A stretch of DNA of 64,000 nt from Lepidurus packardi (GCA_023053545.1 JAKZAN010000098.1:32948-96947), one strand, 5' to 3'. Positions 33,624 to 45,187 are shown, numbered from the stretch's first letter. The notes: a model not told the origin generated them from the sequence alone. Made by a program: numbers and translations.

Positions 33624-34862
33624 TCACCAGTTTCGCTAGCCGGTCTCAGTCTCTGACCTTTTCTCTCTGTTACGGTCCCTCTTTGTTCTGAACTCCCCCA
33701 GAACCCCGTTCTTTACTTGTAGGTAGACATCATTGAAATTGACGGGGTGCAGTTCTTTGGGCTTTTTGATCTTCTTGGTTTTGCCCTTGTCGTATTCTCT
33801 GTCGTAGTCATCTTTGTCTTTTGGCTTGGTGTACAAACCGGAGACTGCCGAAGCATACTCCGCCTACTTCTAACGATTCCTCAAGTAAGTCTAGGGATAG
33901 TATATTTCCTCAATGACTGGTTTGAGTTCAATGTTGTGCTGAGACTTCTATTATTTCTTCGCGACTGCAGCCTGTGGTTTCGATTGTGCCTAGACCATCT
34001 TGTTTGGTGTCTGCTTTGGCTTGGAGGATGCGACCTTCTGACTCTCCTCCACATTAGTTATGTGCGTCCTGGCGACAGCTCGGTTGGCCACGACTGCACA
34101 TCCTGGCACACATTTTAAGTAGTAAATGTTCTCGCATTTGACTTTAAGCTCATTCACCGAGACTACCTTCGACGACTTCGCATCTACTCGGTACCAAATA
34201 CCATTTCCAGCTTTAATGATTACGCTCGGCTCTGAAGCTTTCACGATCAAAATACTCGGCTCATACTTGGAAGTCTATCCTGACGATTCCACCACGCTCA
34301 GACACTCATCCAAGTGGCTGTGCCTCACCATATAGGGAGCCGTCTTCAACTGAGACTATGAAACCTTGATATTTTTCTTACAATGCGGGCAGAAAGCATG
34401 ACTCACTTAAAGCTGTTTTTGTTTAAACCTATACAGATAATTATGACTCCACACAGTTCTTTTGGCAAGGTGAGTGCATGACTATCCTTCGGCGATTTTG
34501 GAAATGTAAAACTGCGCTTGAAAGGTTTTCCTGATGACTTCAAACTTAGAGGCATAGGCCTGCAGAGCAGAGTCGACTTCATTTTTAGAGAAGATGCTGC
34601 TGGGTAAAATCTGGTTGTTGGAGTCGGAGATGTATGCATTCAGATCCTCTGAGAGTTAGTTATTAATATCTCTGAGCCAGTTGTAGACTGGAGGAGCGTG
34701 GAAGAAGAGGTATTTCCAACACTCTGCCATACCGTGATGGGGCACGACTAGTTCGCGATGGTGGAAGGTATAAGTAGTAGTGGACTGTTGAACATGAGAT
34801 TTGGCAGCAGGAAGGATGACTCCGTCGTAGACAAACTGAATAGGCTCGTAAAAGTGTGTCAT
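33624..34862 (-). CDS. Zinc-finger protein, 412 residues, unknown function
   Basis: A single frame runs from ATG 34862 to TGA 33624-33626 through about thirteen TAA/TAG codons. The N-terminus (MTHFYEPIQFVYDGVILP) leads to a region with HHRELVVPHHGMAECW. A C2HC-like finger, FCPHCKKNIKV...HSHLDEC, lies near the middle (about 34290-34390). A beta-rich block (IWYRVDAKSSKVVSVNEL, ENIYYLKCVPGCAVVANRA) follows. The last 130 residues are very basic and acidic in turn (PKDKDDYDREYDKGKTKK), probably disordered and possibly nucleic-acid binding. No family is recognised. Read in the standard code it appears as five unrelated fragments. Confidence 0.64.
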
Positions 34863-35049
34863 AAGGAGCGATAACTGGTGTGGCCGATATTATAAAAGTG
34901 TTGTACAGGATGCGATCTAATGCTGGATAGTTGTATATGCAAATCTGGCACCAGGAGTCAACCTAACATTACTCTTAAATTTGACTCTACCCAAAACAAC
35001 AATATATTATCAATATTCGAACCCAAAACAACAACATCCACTCCACCCC

Positions 35050-35937
35050 ATGAGCAAGAACCCATTCGACCTCCTCGGCGACGAAGACGAAACCACCTAA
35101 CTCCACGACAACAAGCCCAGAAAAGGTACTCCTCTTTCTCATCCCTCCTTCTTTGCCCATCTAGACAAGCCCAAAAGGACCACTGATCAGAGACCTCCTG
35201 TCAACAACGTTAACGACCACCTCGAGCCAAGAGTCAAGGAAAACCTGAAGGCTGTTAGGCTGAATGAAAAGGACCCTAGAGCTAACAAAGGTGTCCAGGA
35301 CCACAGAGTCCATGATAGAAGACCTGCCAATGGTAGAACTTCTGAACCAAGAAAGGCAGGAGGAGGTGCCGGCAGCATTGGCAACTTGAAAGACGAGTTG
35401 AATCAGGATAAAATTTTGTCAAAGGTAAATGAGGATGGTGCCGAGACGGAAACTCCCAAGGAGCCTGTGATTCCGAGCGTGACTCTCTAGGAGTACTACC
35501 AGAAGCAAGGTGTAGAAATTAAAGAATTGGAACAGATTCAGAAAGGCCCTATGAAGAAAGGAGAAATCAAAGCTGATTGGATCACTAAAGAAAAAATGAC
35601 TGTTCTGAAGACCAAAGAAGACCGTGAGATCGACGACAGAGCCAAGACCACATTCGTCAAAGAAGTCACCCACAAGATCATCATGGACTCAACTGAAGCA
35701 CAGCTGCTCGGTATCACTACCCAAATCTATATCGTACTTACTTTATCTTTGGAGTTAGGTTTCAAATCAGCCCTGTCTGAAAACAAGCCTAGGGAGTCAA
35801 GAGAAGCCAGAGAGGCAAGAGAGGCTGCACAGGATAAGGAAAGAGCTGAGCGCAGGGATAACAGAAAACCGAGACAGGACAACCCAAAGAAAGGTGCCAA
35901 GCCCATTTTGCAGCAGGAGGATTTCCCTGCCCTCTGA
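35050..35937 (+). CDS. Stm1/SERBP1 (HABP4) family ribosome-associated protein
   Basis: ATG 35050 to TGA 35935-35937, with a probable 39-nt intron (35126-35164, GTACTC...CATCTAG); about 280 residues. The N-terminus MSKNPFDLLGDEDE matches the Stm1 N-terminal signature (NxFDLLxDDxEDP). A basic Arg/Lys/Gly-rich middle (VHDRRPANGRTSEPRKAGGG) follows. VTLEEYYQKQG matches the HABP4/PAI-RBP1 TLDEY segment, with TAG as Glu. The end RKPRQDNPKKGAKPILQQEDFPAL has the typical terminal DFPAL. Stm1/SERBP1 proteins lie in the mRNA channel of idle ribosomes and protect them in starvation or dormancy. That would suit a peritrich that forms cysts, which is inference. Confidence 0.83.
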
Positions 35938-36054
35938 GATTATGGCAGCGTATGTTTCAGATTTTAATTTGGTTACGAATAGCTAGAGTATAAATCAGTT
36001 TTACTTCAGTCGTCTGATGAGCGGAATACAAAACATGGCTCGGTTATGACTTTT

Positions 36055-37947
36055 TCAGTGATTGGTGCCCAGGATCATCCTGCTCTTTGTCGATCTCATA
36101 GTGTTCTATTTGTCCCACCTTCCAAGGCTGGCCCCACTGTATCTGCTACGATTTGGGGTTTTCTGTGATTCCCTTGATAGAGGGTATTCGAGGTATGTTT
36201 GAGGGTTGTTCAGGTGAGAGTCTTCGCATCTTGAGCTCTCTTCAGCTCTTTTAGTGAACGAAATGATAGTTTTGGCGATTCTTGGATTTTTAATTGGTTT
36301 GGAAGCCTCGGGCTGCTCTTAATGCAAGGCAGCCTTCCTGTAATCATAACAGAAGTCAGGATCCATCATTGGTGCGAATCTTGATCCTGCATGCCTCTGC
36401 TCTTAGACCACCCTTTCTACTAGCTTTAGCTGCTCTTTTTCGGCGTCCAACCCCTATATTTGGAAATCTCCCGTTCCCAAAAACCTAAAGGGAGCTTCCA
36501 ATCTCCCATTCCTCAGAGCGTCTAAGTTTATGCCTTAAAACCAACTATGTTGTAATACTTCTATAGCACCGAGCTTAGTTCCCACCCTTCTTCTGGGGTT
36601 TTTAGACGTCAGACTCAGAATAAAGTCCCGACAGGCCTTACTCATATCGACGTCTCGAGGAAACTTGATTGTAGGAGCCGGAGTGCTGTGGCATATTTCT
36701 TGTGGATTTGGATAATTGAATGGAACCTCACCAACCACGAGCTCATACACGAGGATCCCGAGTGAGTAGAAGTCAATCTAGAAAGATCGTCTCTTTTAGA
36801 GGATCTGGATCTTTTCTGGGAAGTCATCGCTATTTCCAGGCAGTTAGTTGAGATTTCGTCCAGGGCACAACCTTGCCTGTGCCAAGTTAGTCACCTTAAT
36901 ATGACCGCGGGTATCGAGCAATATATTCTATGGTTTGATGTCTCTGTTGATGATATTGTGAGCATGCATATATTCGAGACTGAGAAGTATTTCTGCTGCG
37001 TAGAACCTAGCCGTTGATTCCGGAAACCTGTGAAGGCGTCTGAGTTGATGGGAGAGCTTCCCGCCTACGCAATACTCTCGTACTAGTACCACGTGATCTC
37101 TAGTCTAGAATGCGAATCGGAGGGAGTTTATTAAAGGATGTTGGAGACGTTCTAAATGTCTTTTCTCGGTCAAAACTGATTATTTATTGTTGTCCTGAAG
37201 AATCCATGGTTTCGATAACATTTTGATAGCGTAGAAGTTTCCGTCACCCTGAAATCTCCCCAAAATTATAGTCCAAAATTCTCCGACTTCCAAACACTTC
37301 ACAAACTAAAAACAGCTCATCTCCAACCTTTCACACTCAGTCCACAGCACAGGTACCAGTGGAACTATATTACCTGTTGATGAGCGCAGAAACGCTGGGC
37401 ACAGATCCCTTTGGGTCAGCATGTAGTCTATTAAAAGATTTTTTGAAGTCGTTTTGTAGGTTGATATTTGACGATTACCCTGCGATAGAGCTGTTATCAG
37501 ATCACCTACGGTCTTACAGTCCACTACTACCGAAGCTTTGTGGGAATTCTGGAGATGTACAATAAATGCAGTAGGGGTGGATAGAGTGTTAGGGTGGGTG
37601 CCAGTCACGAAGGGGGGATTAATGGAGGTGAACGATGTGGGGGTGGTCTTGGAGTATGGCAGTTCAGTAAAGGCTAGATTAGTGTTAAAGTGTGACAAGG
37701 ATGTTTTTTTAACGAAGTCGATGGGGCTAGTGTAGGGTGAGGAAAATCTATGAGTCTTTTGTTTGGGTCTGAGTTTTCTGGAGGACATTTTAGTGTTGAA
37801 GAAGCGAGGGTGACTGATATGGATTTCGAATTTGTTGGAAGATTTAAAGAGAGATAGAGGATTAAAGGATGTGAACTCGAAGGAATCCCTGCGGGACACA
37901 TGGGAAAACTTGTCTGGATACTGCAGTGGCAGCTTTCGAGATTACAT
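36055..37947 (-). CDS. AGC-type pseudokinase
   Basis: A single frame of 630 residues, ATG 37947 to TGA 36055-36057. The N-terminal 200 residues hold basic tracts and a mixed alpha/beta block (AFIVHLQNSHKASVVVDCK). The kinase-like domain has NFYAIKMLSKPWI (Lys kept) and EKRHLERLQHPLINSLRFAF. The catalytic loop is IINRDIKPENILLD (HRD to NRD; TAG encodes the KPEN Glu at 36928-36930). HIKVTNLAQARL replaces KLTDFGLAK, losing the metal-binding Asp. The Gly loop is replaced by VGEFWTIILG. No GTPEYxAPE exists; instead ELPGNSDDFPEKIQILE precedes IDFYSLGILVYEL. This is an AGC fold lacking three catalytic elements, so it is predicted inactive. A 160-residue polar C-terminal extension follows. It neighbours an intact AGC kinase, perhaps from an old duplication. 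Confidence 0.85.
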
Positions 37948-38179
37948 AGGGAGGCGCCAAACAAACTATTCTGTCCGAAATGAGGGTTTATAGAATATCT
38001 GGATTAAGGGTCTGCTTCTTCTGTTGTCGACAGGCTATCGAAGTAGAAGAGCAGTTTATAAATTCCGGCGAATTCCACACAGAATAACAGCGACCGTCTG
38101 CAAGGACCATCGAAATATAAGGTCTAACATGTATTTGAATAGTGTAGAGAATGGAAGATCACGGCGGACGTGACCGCCT

Positions 38180-39616
38180 TCATACAACGTGCTTCTCGCC
38201 CTCGAAAATTGGGTTTTTGACGTTGACCCCGTCGAACTCGTACTCCTTAAATAGATCTACATCCTCCCATAACTTGTATCATACTGAAATTACTTTGGAT
38301 CGAATCCCTCCGAAGAAGGATGTTGTTCTCAGGACTGATTGGGTCCTCGTTCTTCATGAACTGTTCTTGGTACTCCTCTGCATCATATTCAGGGATGAAG
38401 GGAGCCTGCAGCTCTTTTCGCAACAGCTTGTCCCAGTTCATGCCTCTGAACCAGGGATGGCTCTTGACCTCATCTGGCCCGTTGTTGCCTAGTCTGTGCT
38501 GCGGCTTACGCTGGATCAGTTTGTTGCAAAAGTCTGCTGCTTCGGGGCTCCAATTATACGGGATTTCGCTCTTTTTGATTGTAACTTGCTTGGCTAGGAT
38601 TTGGTCTCGAATTTCCTGCCTGTTCTTGCCGTAGTAAGGCCTTCGCCCCATCATACACTCGTAAACGATGACTCCGACGGCGTAGTAGTCTACTGCAATC
38701 CCGTGGTTCGAACGGCACATGACTTCGGGAGCCATATATCCCGGAGTTCCGGATGTATCAGTAGAATTCTAGGGTTTCCAAATCCTGGCGATACCAAGGT
38801 CGGTCAGTCGCAAATATCCTAAGAATGGATGGGTGACAAGTACCTTTTCTTTAGAAGACTAGATTCTCGGGCTTGATGTCCCTGTGCATGATGCCGTTGA
38901 GATGCAGGTATTCCAGAGCCACCAGCAAACAGGCGATAAAGAATTCTAAAGACTCTGTGTGTTAAATAGTCTTACTTGTTTCTTCCTAGCTGAATTTGGT
39001 ATTCTTGATCAGATGGTAGCGCAGATCACCGCCATTCACCAAGTCCATGACCAGGTAGAGGTTTTCCTTGGTCTGGAAGGCGTAGACGATGTTTATGAGG
39101 AAGGGGTGGTAGAGGCACTAGAGGAGCTGCCTTTCATTGAGGACGGAGGAGACACTCTTCTTGGCTAGGACTCTGTGGCTGCAGAAGAGAGCAGAAGTTG
39201 GGAAGAGTTATTACCTCGCTTTGGAGATTTCCTTCAAAGCATATTCTTTGCGGGTCTTTTTGTTCTCGATTTTCCACACCTAGGACACGCATTAAAGGGA
39301 ATTATTGTTAGTTTGATATTATTCAGAACTCACAAATCTCTACTGCTCCCGCCAATCTCCAAGGATCCTATGAGCCCTTCGCACAATCTTGTGCTTGCTC
39401 ACTCTCGCACAAATGCTGGGCGTCCATAGGATCGTGGAGTGGCTCCCGATAGAAGACTGGTTATTATGGGTGGGCGTGTACCTTTCCGAAGCCGCCTCTG
39501 CCGATGACGCTGTTGAGAGTGAATCTCTTGAGGGATAGCTAGCCTAAAGTAAGAGGTGGAGTTGGGTTATTACTGTTGATTTCTGCTTTTTCGGGTTTTT
39601 TGACGTCGCAGCCCAT
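38180..39616 (-). CDS. AGC-family Ser/Thr protein kinase, probably lipid-anchored
   Basis: Six exons: ATG 39616, introns 39280-39481 (202 nt), then about 36, 30 and 25 nt, and 38257-38284 (28 nt), TGA 38180-38182. The N-terminus is MGCDVKKPEK, a Gly-2/Cys-3 context for myristoylation and palmitoylation. The kinase has IGRGGFGKVWK, YALKEISKA, LVMDLVNGGDLRYHL, IMHRDIKPENLVF, LRLTDLGIARIW, SGTPGYMAPEVM and AVDYYAVGVIVYEC. After it RLGNNGPDEVKSHPWFRGMNW is the typical AGC C-lobe end, then NLFKEYEFDGV fits the C-tail hydrophobic region. The DFG motif is DLG, which is usually active. Splicing rejoins all motifs in frame. It resembles ciliate PKA/PKG-like or YANK-type kinases; the subfamily is not assigned. 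Confidence 0.86.
39280..39481 (-). other. Long intron of the AGC kinase with extended inverted repeat
   Basis: This 202-nt intron interrupts the codons after RGGFGK. Between about 39363 and 39433 it holds an imperfect palindrome. GGATCCTATG at one end is matched by CATAGGATC at the other, with further pairing inside (GCACAA/TTGTGC blocks around a GCTTGCTCACTC loop). The RNA could fold into a long hairpin. Most introns in the window are 25-50 nt, so this and the CDK intron form a separate class. Confidence 0.5.
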
Positions 39617-39838
39617 GTGGAGAAATTGAGTGATTACAGATTTATTAATTATTAAAGGAGCTGGGAACTCTGCAATCGAACACACTCAAACCATAAGGGT
39701 CCTGCACAACAGGGCCATAGAGCTGCCCCTCGTAGATGCGTCTCCTATAATTACTCTCGACCTCCCTTATAGCTAGCTATTGACTCTTCTTCCACTTTTA
39801 AACTAAACAATTAATCCACTTCACATTCATTTTCAACC

Positions 39839-40256
39839 ATGTTCAGACACGCCTCTCGCGCTTTTTGTTCTTTGTTCTCACTTACTTTCAGTTCGACAAT
39901 CCAAGCTTCTCAGGCAGTCCCTGCTGCAGACAAACCTCATCCTTCCTTCCTGAACCAACAGAACAATAAGAACAGCATTCCCAATGGAGGATCGTTCGAT
40001 GCCAGTGGGCAGCCCAAGGACTTCAAGACATTTTTCACCCAGGTAAAGAACGACCAGGAGATGAAGACCTTGTCTGAAAAACAATTGACTTGGAGGGTGG
40101 GAAGACTATTCGCGAAACGATATCTGAGGTCAATCCTGGTTGTGTTTTTTTGGAGTGGGGTGAAACTGATAAGAGAGTACCAAAGGTAATAGCCATACCC
40201 GATTCTGTTGTGCATGTAGACTGATGATTACGATTCTGCTACTGATATTACTGTGA
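39839..40256 (+). CDS. Small membrane protein with mitochondrial-type leader
   Basis: Two exons with a 34-nt intron (40186-40219, GTAATA...CATGTAG) give about 127 residues from ATG 39839 to TGA 40254-40256. The leader MFRHASRAFCSLFSLTFSS is rich in Ser, Arg and Phe and lacks acids, as in mitochondrial presequences. A polar middle (GSFDASGQPKDFKTFFTQVK) is followed by a helix LTWRVGRLFAKRYLRSILVV with hydrophobic residues. After splicing the protein ends in a hydrophobic segment (LMITILLLILL). It could be a small inner-membrane subunit of a respiratory or import complex. No family is recognised. Confidence 0.58.
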
Positions 40257-40339
40257 GCCATTGTTACAGGGCATCAAAGTTCCACCTGTTTATCTGCTTA
40301 AACTAAATCCCAAATTCTTATACTACCATGCGTAAAATA

Positions 40340-42397
40340 TCATCCGGATTCTTTGCTAAATTTCGCAACCGAAGACTCGATAAGCGATTCCCCTCCTCGC
40401 TCCATGTCGACGATCACCTGGAACACATCCTCATACTTTGCCATGATCGACTCAAGCCCCTCTTTCTTTTCCACAGCTTCAAACACGTCCAGAGCCATAT
40501 CTATCGCGGCATGCACGACTGGCGGAATCACCTCCTTCTGGACTGTGGTATCAAGAAACAGAGCCGGGTTGGTGTTGACTTCCAACAGGTAAGGGGTGAA
40601 ATCCTCAGCGACAAGAATATCGCAGCCAAGTAGTTCGAACTGTCCGCTTTTTTTTTCCAACTTTTTATGTGCGGAAGCATACACGACCCTCAGAATATCC
40701 TGGATGTTGCTGGTGAGCCTCTGAGACTCCTCTTTGCCAATCTGTTCTTGAAGCCTGAACCATTTGGAAATTGAAGTGTCGGAGTGAGTCTTCCAGTTAG
40801 GATGTTTGCGTTGGAAGCAGTTGTTGGTCAGATGCGTGAATAGGTTGTTCGGGTTCTCGATGTCTGTTTCTGAGTACTTCTAGAGAGTGAGGCGCAGATA
40901 ACCGCAGTTGAACAGCACGAGCTGGGGTTCGCTAAAAATGAGCATGTAGCATCGAATGTCGAATTTGAAGCCATCCAGCAGCAGAGGTTTAATATATTTC
41001 TGGATCAGGCCGTCCTGCTGGATATGCGAGTATCTGCTAGGTGGCTTCTCCTCCGCATTGGTGGCGTTGGGGCTGCTCGCGATGGTTTCTTGCTTCAGCG
41101 GGTTCAGCTCAGGCTTGTAGTACAGCATATTATTTAGGCTGAATTCTCCTAAATAGAATTTTTTCGAAGTCAGGAACTCTTTCTTAAACTCGGCAATATT
41201 TCCGATCAACTGGATTCCACGGCCCTGATTCGAATGCCGAGGCTTGTAGATCCAGAAACCTTCAGACTTCTCACTGACGAACTCGATCTCATCTGACATC
41301 ACATCCAATCGATAGGTTTTCGGCACCAACAAGTCCAAGTTGATATCTGCTTTGGTCGCGAAGTTAGCCAGGGTTTTGGCTAGATCTGCCTTGATCACCA
41401 ACGAGCTGAGCCCCGGAATATGGTTAACAATTTGTTTGCCTTCGCGGAAAGAGTGGAAGTCGATTTCAGAAGCAGTCTGCACCCATTTCAAGTAGTAGTC
41501 CCTGCTGAACTGCTCTTTTTCTGGCATGAGGAAAAATCTACCTGACTCCACTTCCGACCTGATCTTCTCTCGTACTACCTTCAGATGGGCACCTTTTCCA
41601 ATGAACACAGGCTTCGGCCCTTCCACTTCCTTCTCCACAATATTCATGTCATCCAGCGCAGGGTCCGCGAATACCGAGAACTTTTAACTGAGCCACTCGT
41701 TAGCGCGATCGTCTAGCCACTTATGATCTTGACAACGATTTTTTAGTTCGCCTTTGAGCCAAGAGTCGAGAGACCTGAAGTGATACTTAATATCGTAGTA
41801 GAGTTTAGATTCGAACTTATAAGAGTCGAATATTTGGATGGTGCCTTTCTGCCAGCGCGATCCTAGACTCTTGCCCTCCCCCATATAGATCTCAACGTGA
41901 ACCATGTTGTGGGGGAACGGCTTAATTCTCTTATCATAGTAGATGGCGCTATAAAATACGATATCTCCCGGCTTTAGATCAGCCTCGGTCAGCCCTTCAT
42001 CGGGCAGCATATCGTACTGGTACGCCTGATTCCATTTGCCCAGAGTGAAGCCGAAGTCAGCCCTGAGATCAAATACGACTTGCCTGATAAACGCACAGCA
42101 GTCTAGGAAGAGGGGAGCATCGTAGAGGAGGTCACCAGGCTTATGGTATGATTTAGCGTAGGGGACGCCGATGTACTTCTTTGCGGTGTGGATGAGCTTA
42201 GCCCTAAGTTGTTCAACGTGTTCCGGGGACGAGCGATCAACGTCTGTCTGTTTGAGATATTTGTTTAACTTAAGCTGATAGAATTTTTATTTTTGGAATC
42301 TTTTGAAGGCTTCTTGGATGGAGTGTTTGGGAGCGAGGGCAGAGAGTTCCTAGGATTGCCGGGGGGATTTTAGGGGTTGCTGGGGCGAGATTTACAT
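40340..42397 (-). CDS. NlpC/P60-like domain fused to tubulin-tyrosine-ligase-like (TTLL) domain
   Basis: A single exon of 685 residues, ATG 42397 (second codon TAA = Glu) to TGA 40340-40342. The N-terminal 230 residues have the NlpC/P60 layout: AKKYIGVPYAKSYHKPGD, APLFLDCCAFIRQVVFDL with the candidate nucleophile Cys, LKPGDIVFYSA, and PHNMVHVEIYMGEGKS with the candidate His. The C-terminal 420 residues are a TTL ATP-grasp domain: WIYKPRHSNQGRGIQLIG, DGLIQKYIKPLLLDGFKFDIR, LFTHLTNNCFQRKHP, FELLGCDILVAED and PYLLEVNTNPAL. ATP- and Mg-binding residues are present, so Glu, Gly or Tyr ligation to tubulin or another protein is likely. Pairing a peptide-cleaving fold with an amino-acid ligase suggests a both-ways modifier, by inference. 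A TAG Glu lies between the domains. Confidence 0.88.
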
Positions 42398-42507
42398 ATT
42401 AGGTTTAAATTTGAAGTTCAGTTTTACTAGGTGACCGTTCAATATCGTCAGGATAAAAGTTTATATAGGATCCAGCAAACATGTGACTCTTAAAGATGTC
42501 GACAAAA

Positions 42508-44819
42508 TCATTTGGGTACTGGAATCGTCGGAATCTTCGGAAACCCGCAGCTGATTAATTCTTAGATCTCGTTCTCCATCGACTGCTCGCTTAGATGCTC
42601 GAACCCGAAGTTCTTGCGCACCTCCTGCAGAACTCGTCCAAGTAGTGCTTCGTCTCTGCACTCCTGGTCGATCGACTCCTTCAGTAGTTATCGAAGTAGC
42701 CCAACTACTTTTGTTGTCTCGTGCAGGAACTTGCAACTGACATAAGGGAATTCGAATTCCCTTGAATTGGGGAGCTGATACTTTCGAATATCGAAATTTC
42801 CTAAAATATATCGAGAATCATCAAATTATACAGGAATTACTTAGTTTTTCGAGGAGGTAAGCAGTCTAAGCAATGTTGAAAAGGGTGCGCTGGGAGGCAG
42901 AGTTGATGGGTCGTCTGTTGTAACTGTTCTCGAGGCAGGCCAGAACAGTCTCGAGGGAAAAGGGATACAAGTCATTTTCGACCTGGAGTGGCTTGCCCTT
43001 GTCAACCAGATAGATTGCTTTGAAGTGTTTGTCGGAAGGAACACTTTATCGGAGTGCCTGCAGAGCTTTGGTCAAAATTTGGTCGGTGTGATTAATGTCT
43101 AAGAACACGAAGTGTTTGCTTTTTTTATAGTTTTCCGGGAAGCCCTCTCTTACTGTCTTCCTGAGTTCTTACTCGAGCCCTCCCAGACTTGTCAAAATTG
43201 TGAACTTGTACTTCAGACGCGTGAAGTGTGGCTGCATTTTGCGGGCAAGATATGTTTTACCAAGAGCCGGTACCGCCACCGGAATATACACGACAAAGGT
43301 ATCACATCCGAGTCCCTCGTATTAGGCCCAGGCTATGTGTTTAAGCTTGGCTGTCACTTCTTCATTCTCGAGAAGCTGCCTAGTGAAGGGAATGTTTTTA
43401 TAAGTGGTATAAAGGATGCAGTCGACGAACGTCAGGAAGTTATCTCTCAAATCACGGTCCGTGAGAGTGTGTTGTTGGACAAAGGCGAGTCCCTTCTGGA
43501 GGATATTGGAGTAGTACTTGAGAGGAAAGGGGGGGCGGCAGTGGCTTTCGAGGAAGAGTTCCTGGGATTCTTGGAGGTATTTGTGAGCGAGGAGGGCGTC
43601 GTCGGAGTGGGGTTTGGCGTTAAAAGTGGATATCTTTTATCTGATTTTGCGCATAAGTCTATAGTCTAGGGTTTTGAGCTTGGTGCCGCCAACCACCTCA
43701 ACATAATCTATACCATCTGTTTCGTAATGCTACACAAAATATACAATCGTGCCTTCCATGCCCTTCTCAGTGTCGCAGATCGACGCCTCCGAAGTGTCGT
43801 CATAGAGCGCCCTCAGGCTCTTGTAGAAAGACTTTTGCGAGCTACAGACTGCCACTGATTTAATCTTGACGAAGGAGAATCCGTACTTCAAAACGATATC
43901 TCGTGCCTTGAAAGGGTCCAGGCAGAACTTGCGGCTCGTGTTATCTACCAGCGCAAACCAGATGATATCGATGTTTTTGTATCTCACCAGGTGCTGGTAC
44001 TTAGGATTCCCACAGTATTCTCCGACCAACGTGCAACCATCCAAGTCTTTTTTAAGCTGCGCCAGTTTTTCCTTCGAGAGCTGGCCCAACAGCTTGAACC
44101 AATGAGCTCCTATTACTTTAGCGTATTCGTAGCGGTCCCCTTCGTAGACGTCCATTTCCTTCTGGTTTAGAGCGAGGATAGACACATTTTTGGAGCAAAT
44201 GACCCAGGCGTCAAGCTCATACAAGTATGAAAGTTGTGCGTTTTCGCCGTTGGCTTTTTCAGTGCGGACTATTTCTACTCGATGTAACTTTGAGAATGCA
44301 GAGTCCACATCTACATTAGTTTCAGCATATTTTTGGGTCGAGTTGGTTGTTTACCTGCAAAAATAGCATCCCTAAAGAGTCTGTCGAGGTCGGACTTTAC
44401 GGCTTTGTCCTACTATGTGGCAGAACTCCCAGCAAAGTAACTTCTTCTCAGGTCATACATCTTAGGAGTTCCTTTTCTGGCCCAAAGAGATACCTTTTCT
44501 GTAAAGCGGGCAATACAGCCAGAAAGTGTCGGAGGTCATGAAAAGGATTTACTCTTGGAACTTTGCGGTGTGTATTCCACGATAGTGTTTCCTCTGCGAA
44601 TGTTGAGTCTAAACTCGTGGTTCTTGACGTATTCAACATCCTCTTGATGTCCGTTTCGGGAGAGAGAGACGTCGAACTGGGTGAACCTGGTGGAGCCAAG
44701 TTTGTGTTACTTTTGTACGATTTTGACCTGAGTTGTTGTTATGTAGGGATGAGTACTGCTTTATTTTCCCAGTAGTGGTCGAGGAGCTGGCAGGGTTCGG
44801 AAAAGTAGGGGGGCATCAT
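42508..44819 (-). CDS. RNA ligase fused to P-loop (polynucleotide-kinase-like) domain
   Basis: Five exons: ATG 44819, introns of about 29, 51 and 44 nt in the first part and 42 nt near the end, TGA 42508-42510; about 715 residues. The N-terminal part has VSLWARKGTPKMYDLRRSYF, then the nucleotidyltransferase motif I EKANGENAQLSYL (KxxG; Lys forms the AMP adduct). Further motifs are WVICSKNVSILA, LVGEYCGNP (motif III-like) and KGMEGTIVYFV (motif IV-like EGxVV). The C-terminal part has VYIPVAVPALGKTYLARKM, a P-loop variant, and KHFVFLDINHTD. Ligase plus kinase is the order in fungal and plant tRNA ligases (Trl1), which seal tRNA halves. No cyclic phosphodiesterase domain is seen. Each splice restores a motif in frame, which supports the model. 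Confidence 0.84.
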
Positions 44820-45187
44820 TGGAATAGGGAGAGGCGCGCAATGAAAAGAATAGGATGAGAATAAGAGTAAGATAAGAGGTGAGATAATATTGCGGGGTTA
44901 TTTAAAAGGAGTCAGTCGCCAATAAAAGGTTGAGGTCCGATCGCAGGGCATACAGAGAAGATATTTGGTTCATTATCGATTGCCGATCGGGGAGCCACTC
45001 CTATAATCCCTATAACTTCCAATCCAATATTCCCATTTTCTATCAAATCCTGCCCCCATCTTAGACCCCCCTTTCAACTGATTCGCTGTAATCTCTCACA
45101 ACGACCAATACTATCAACGAACAATACTAATCCTCACCTTTAAATCCCTTCCTATTTTATAATCCCATAAGGTCAAAATTCCCACTC
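44820..45187. other. Divergent intergenic region without a recognisable gene
   Basis: This 368-bp spacer separates the starts of the RNA-ligase gene (minus) and the RING-H2 gene (plus). The left half is purine-rich (GA runs at about 44840-44880) and the right half is pyrimidine-rich. A TTTAAAAGG element at about 44909 and TATTTTATAATCCC at about 45152-45165 could be core promoter elements for the two genes. I see no tRNA, snRNA or ORF with protein-like composition. Confidence 0.4.
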
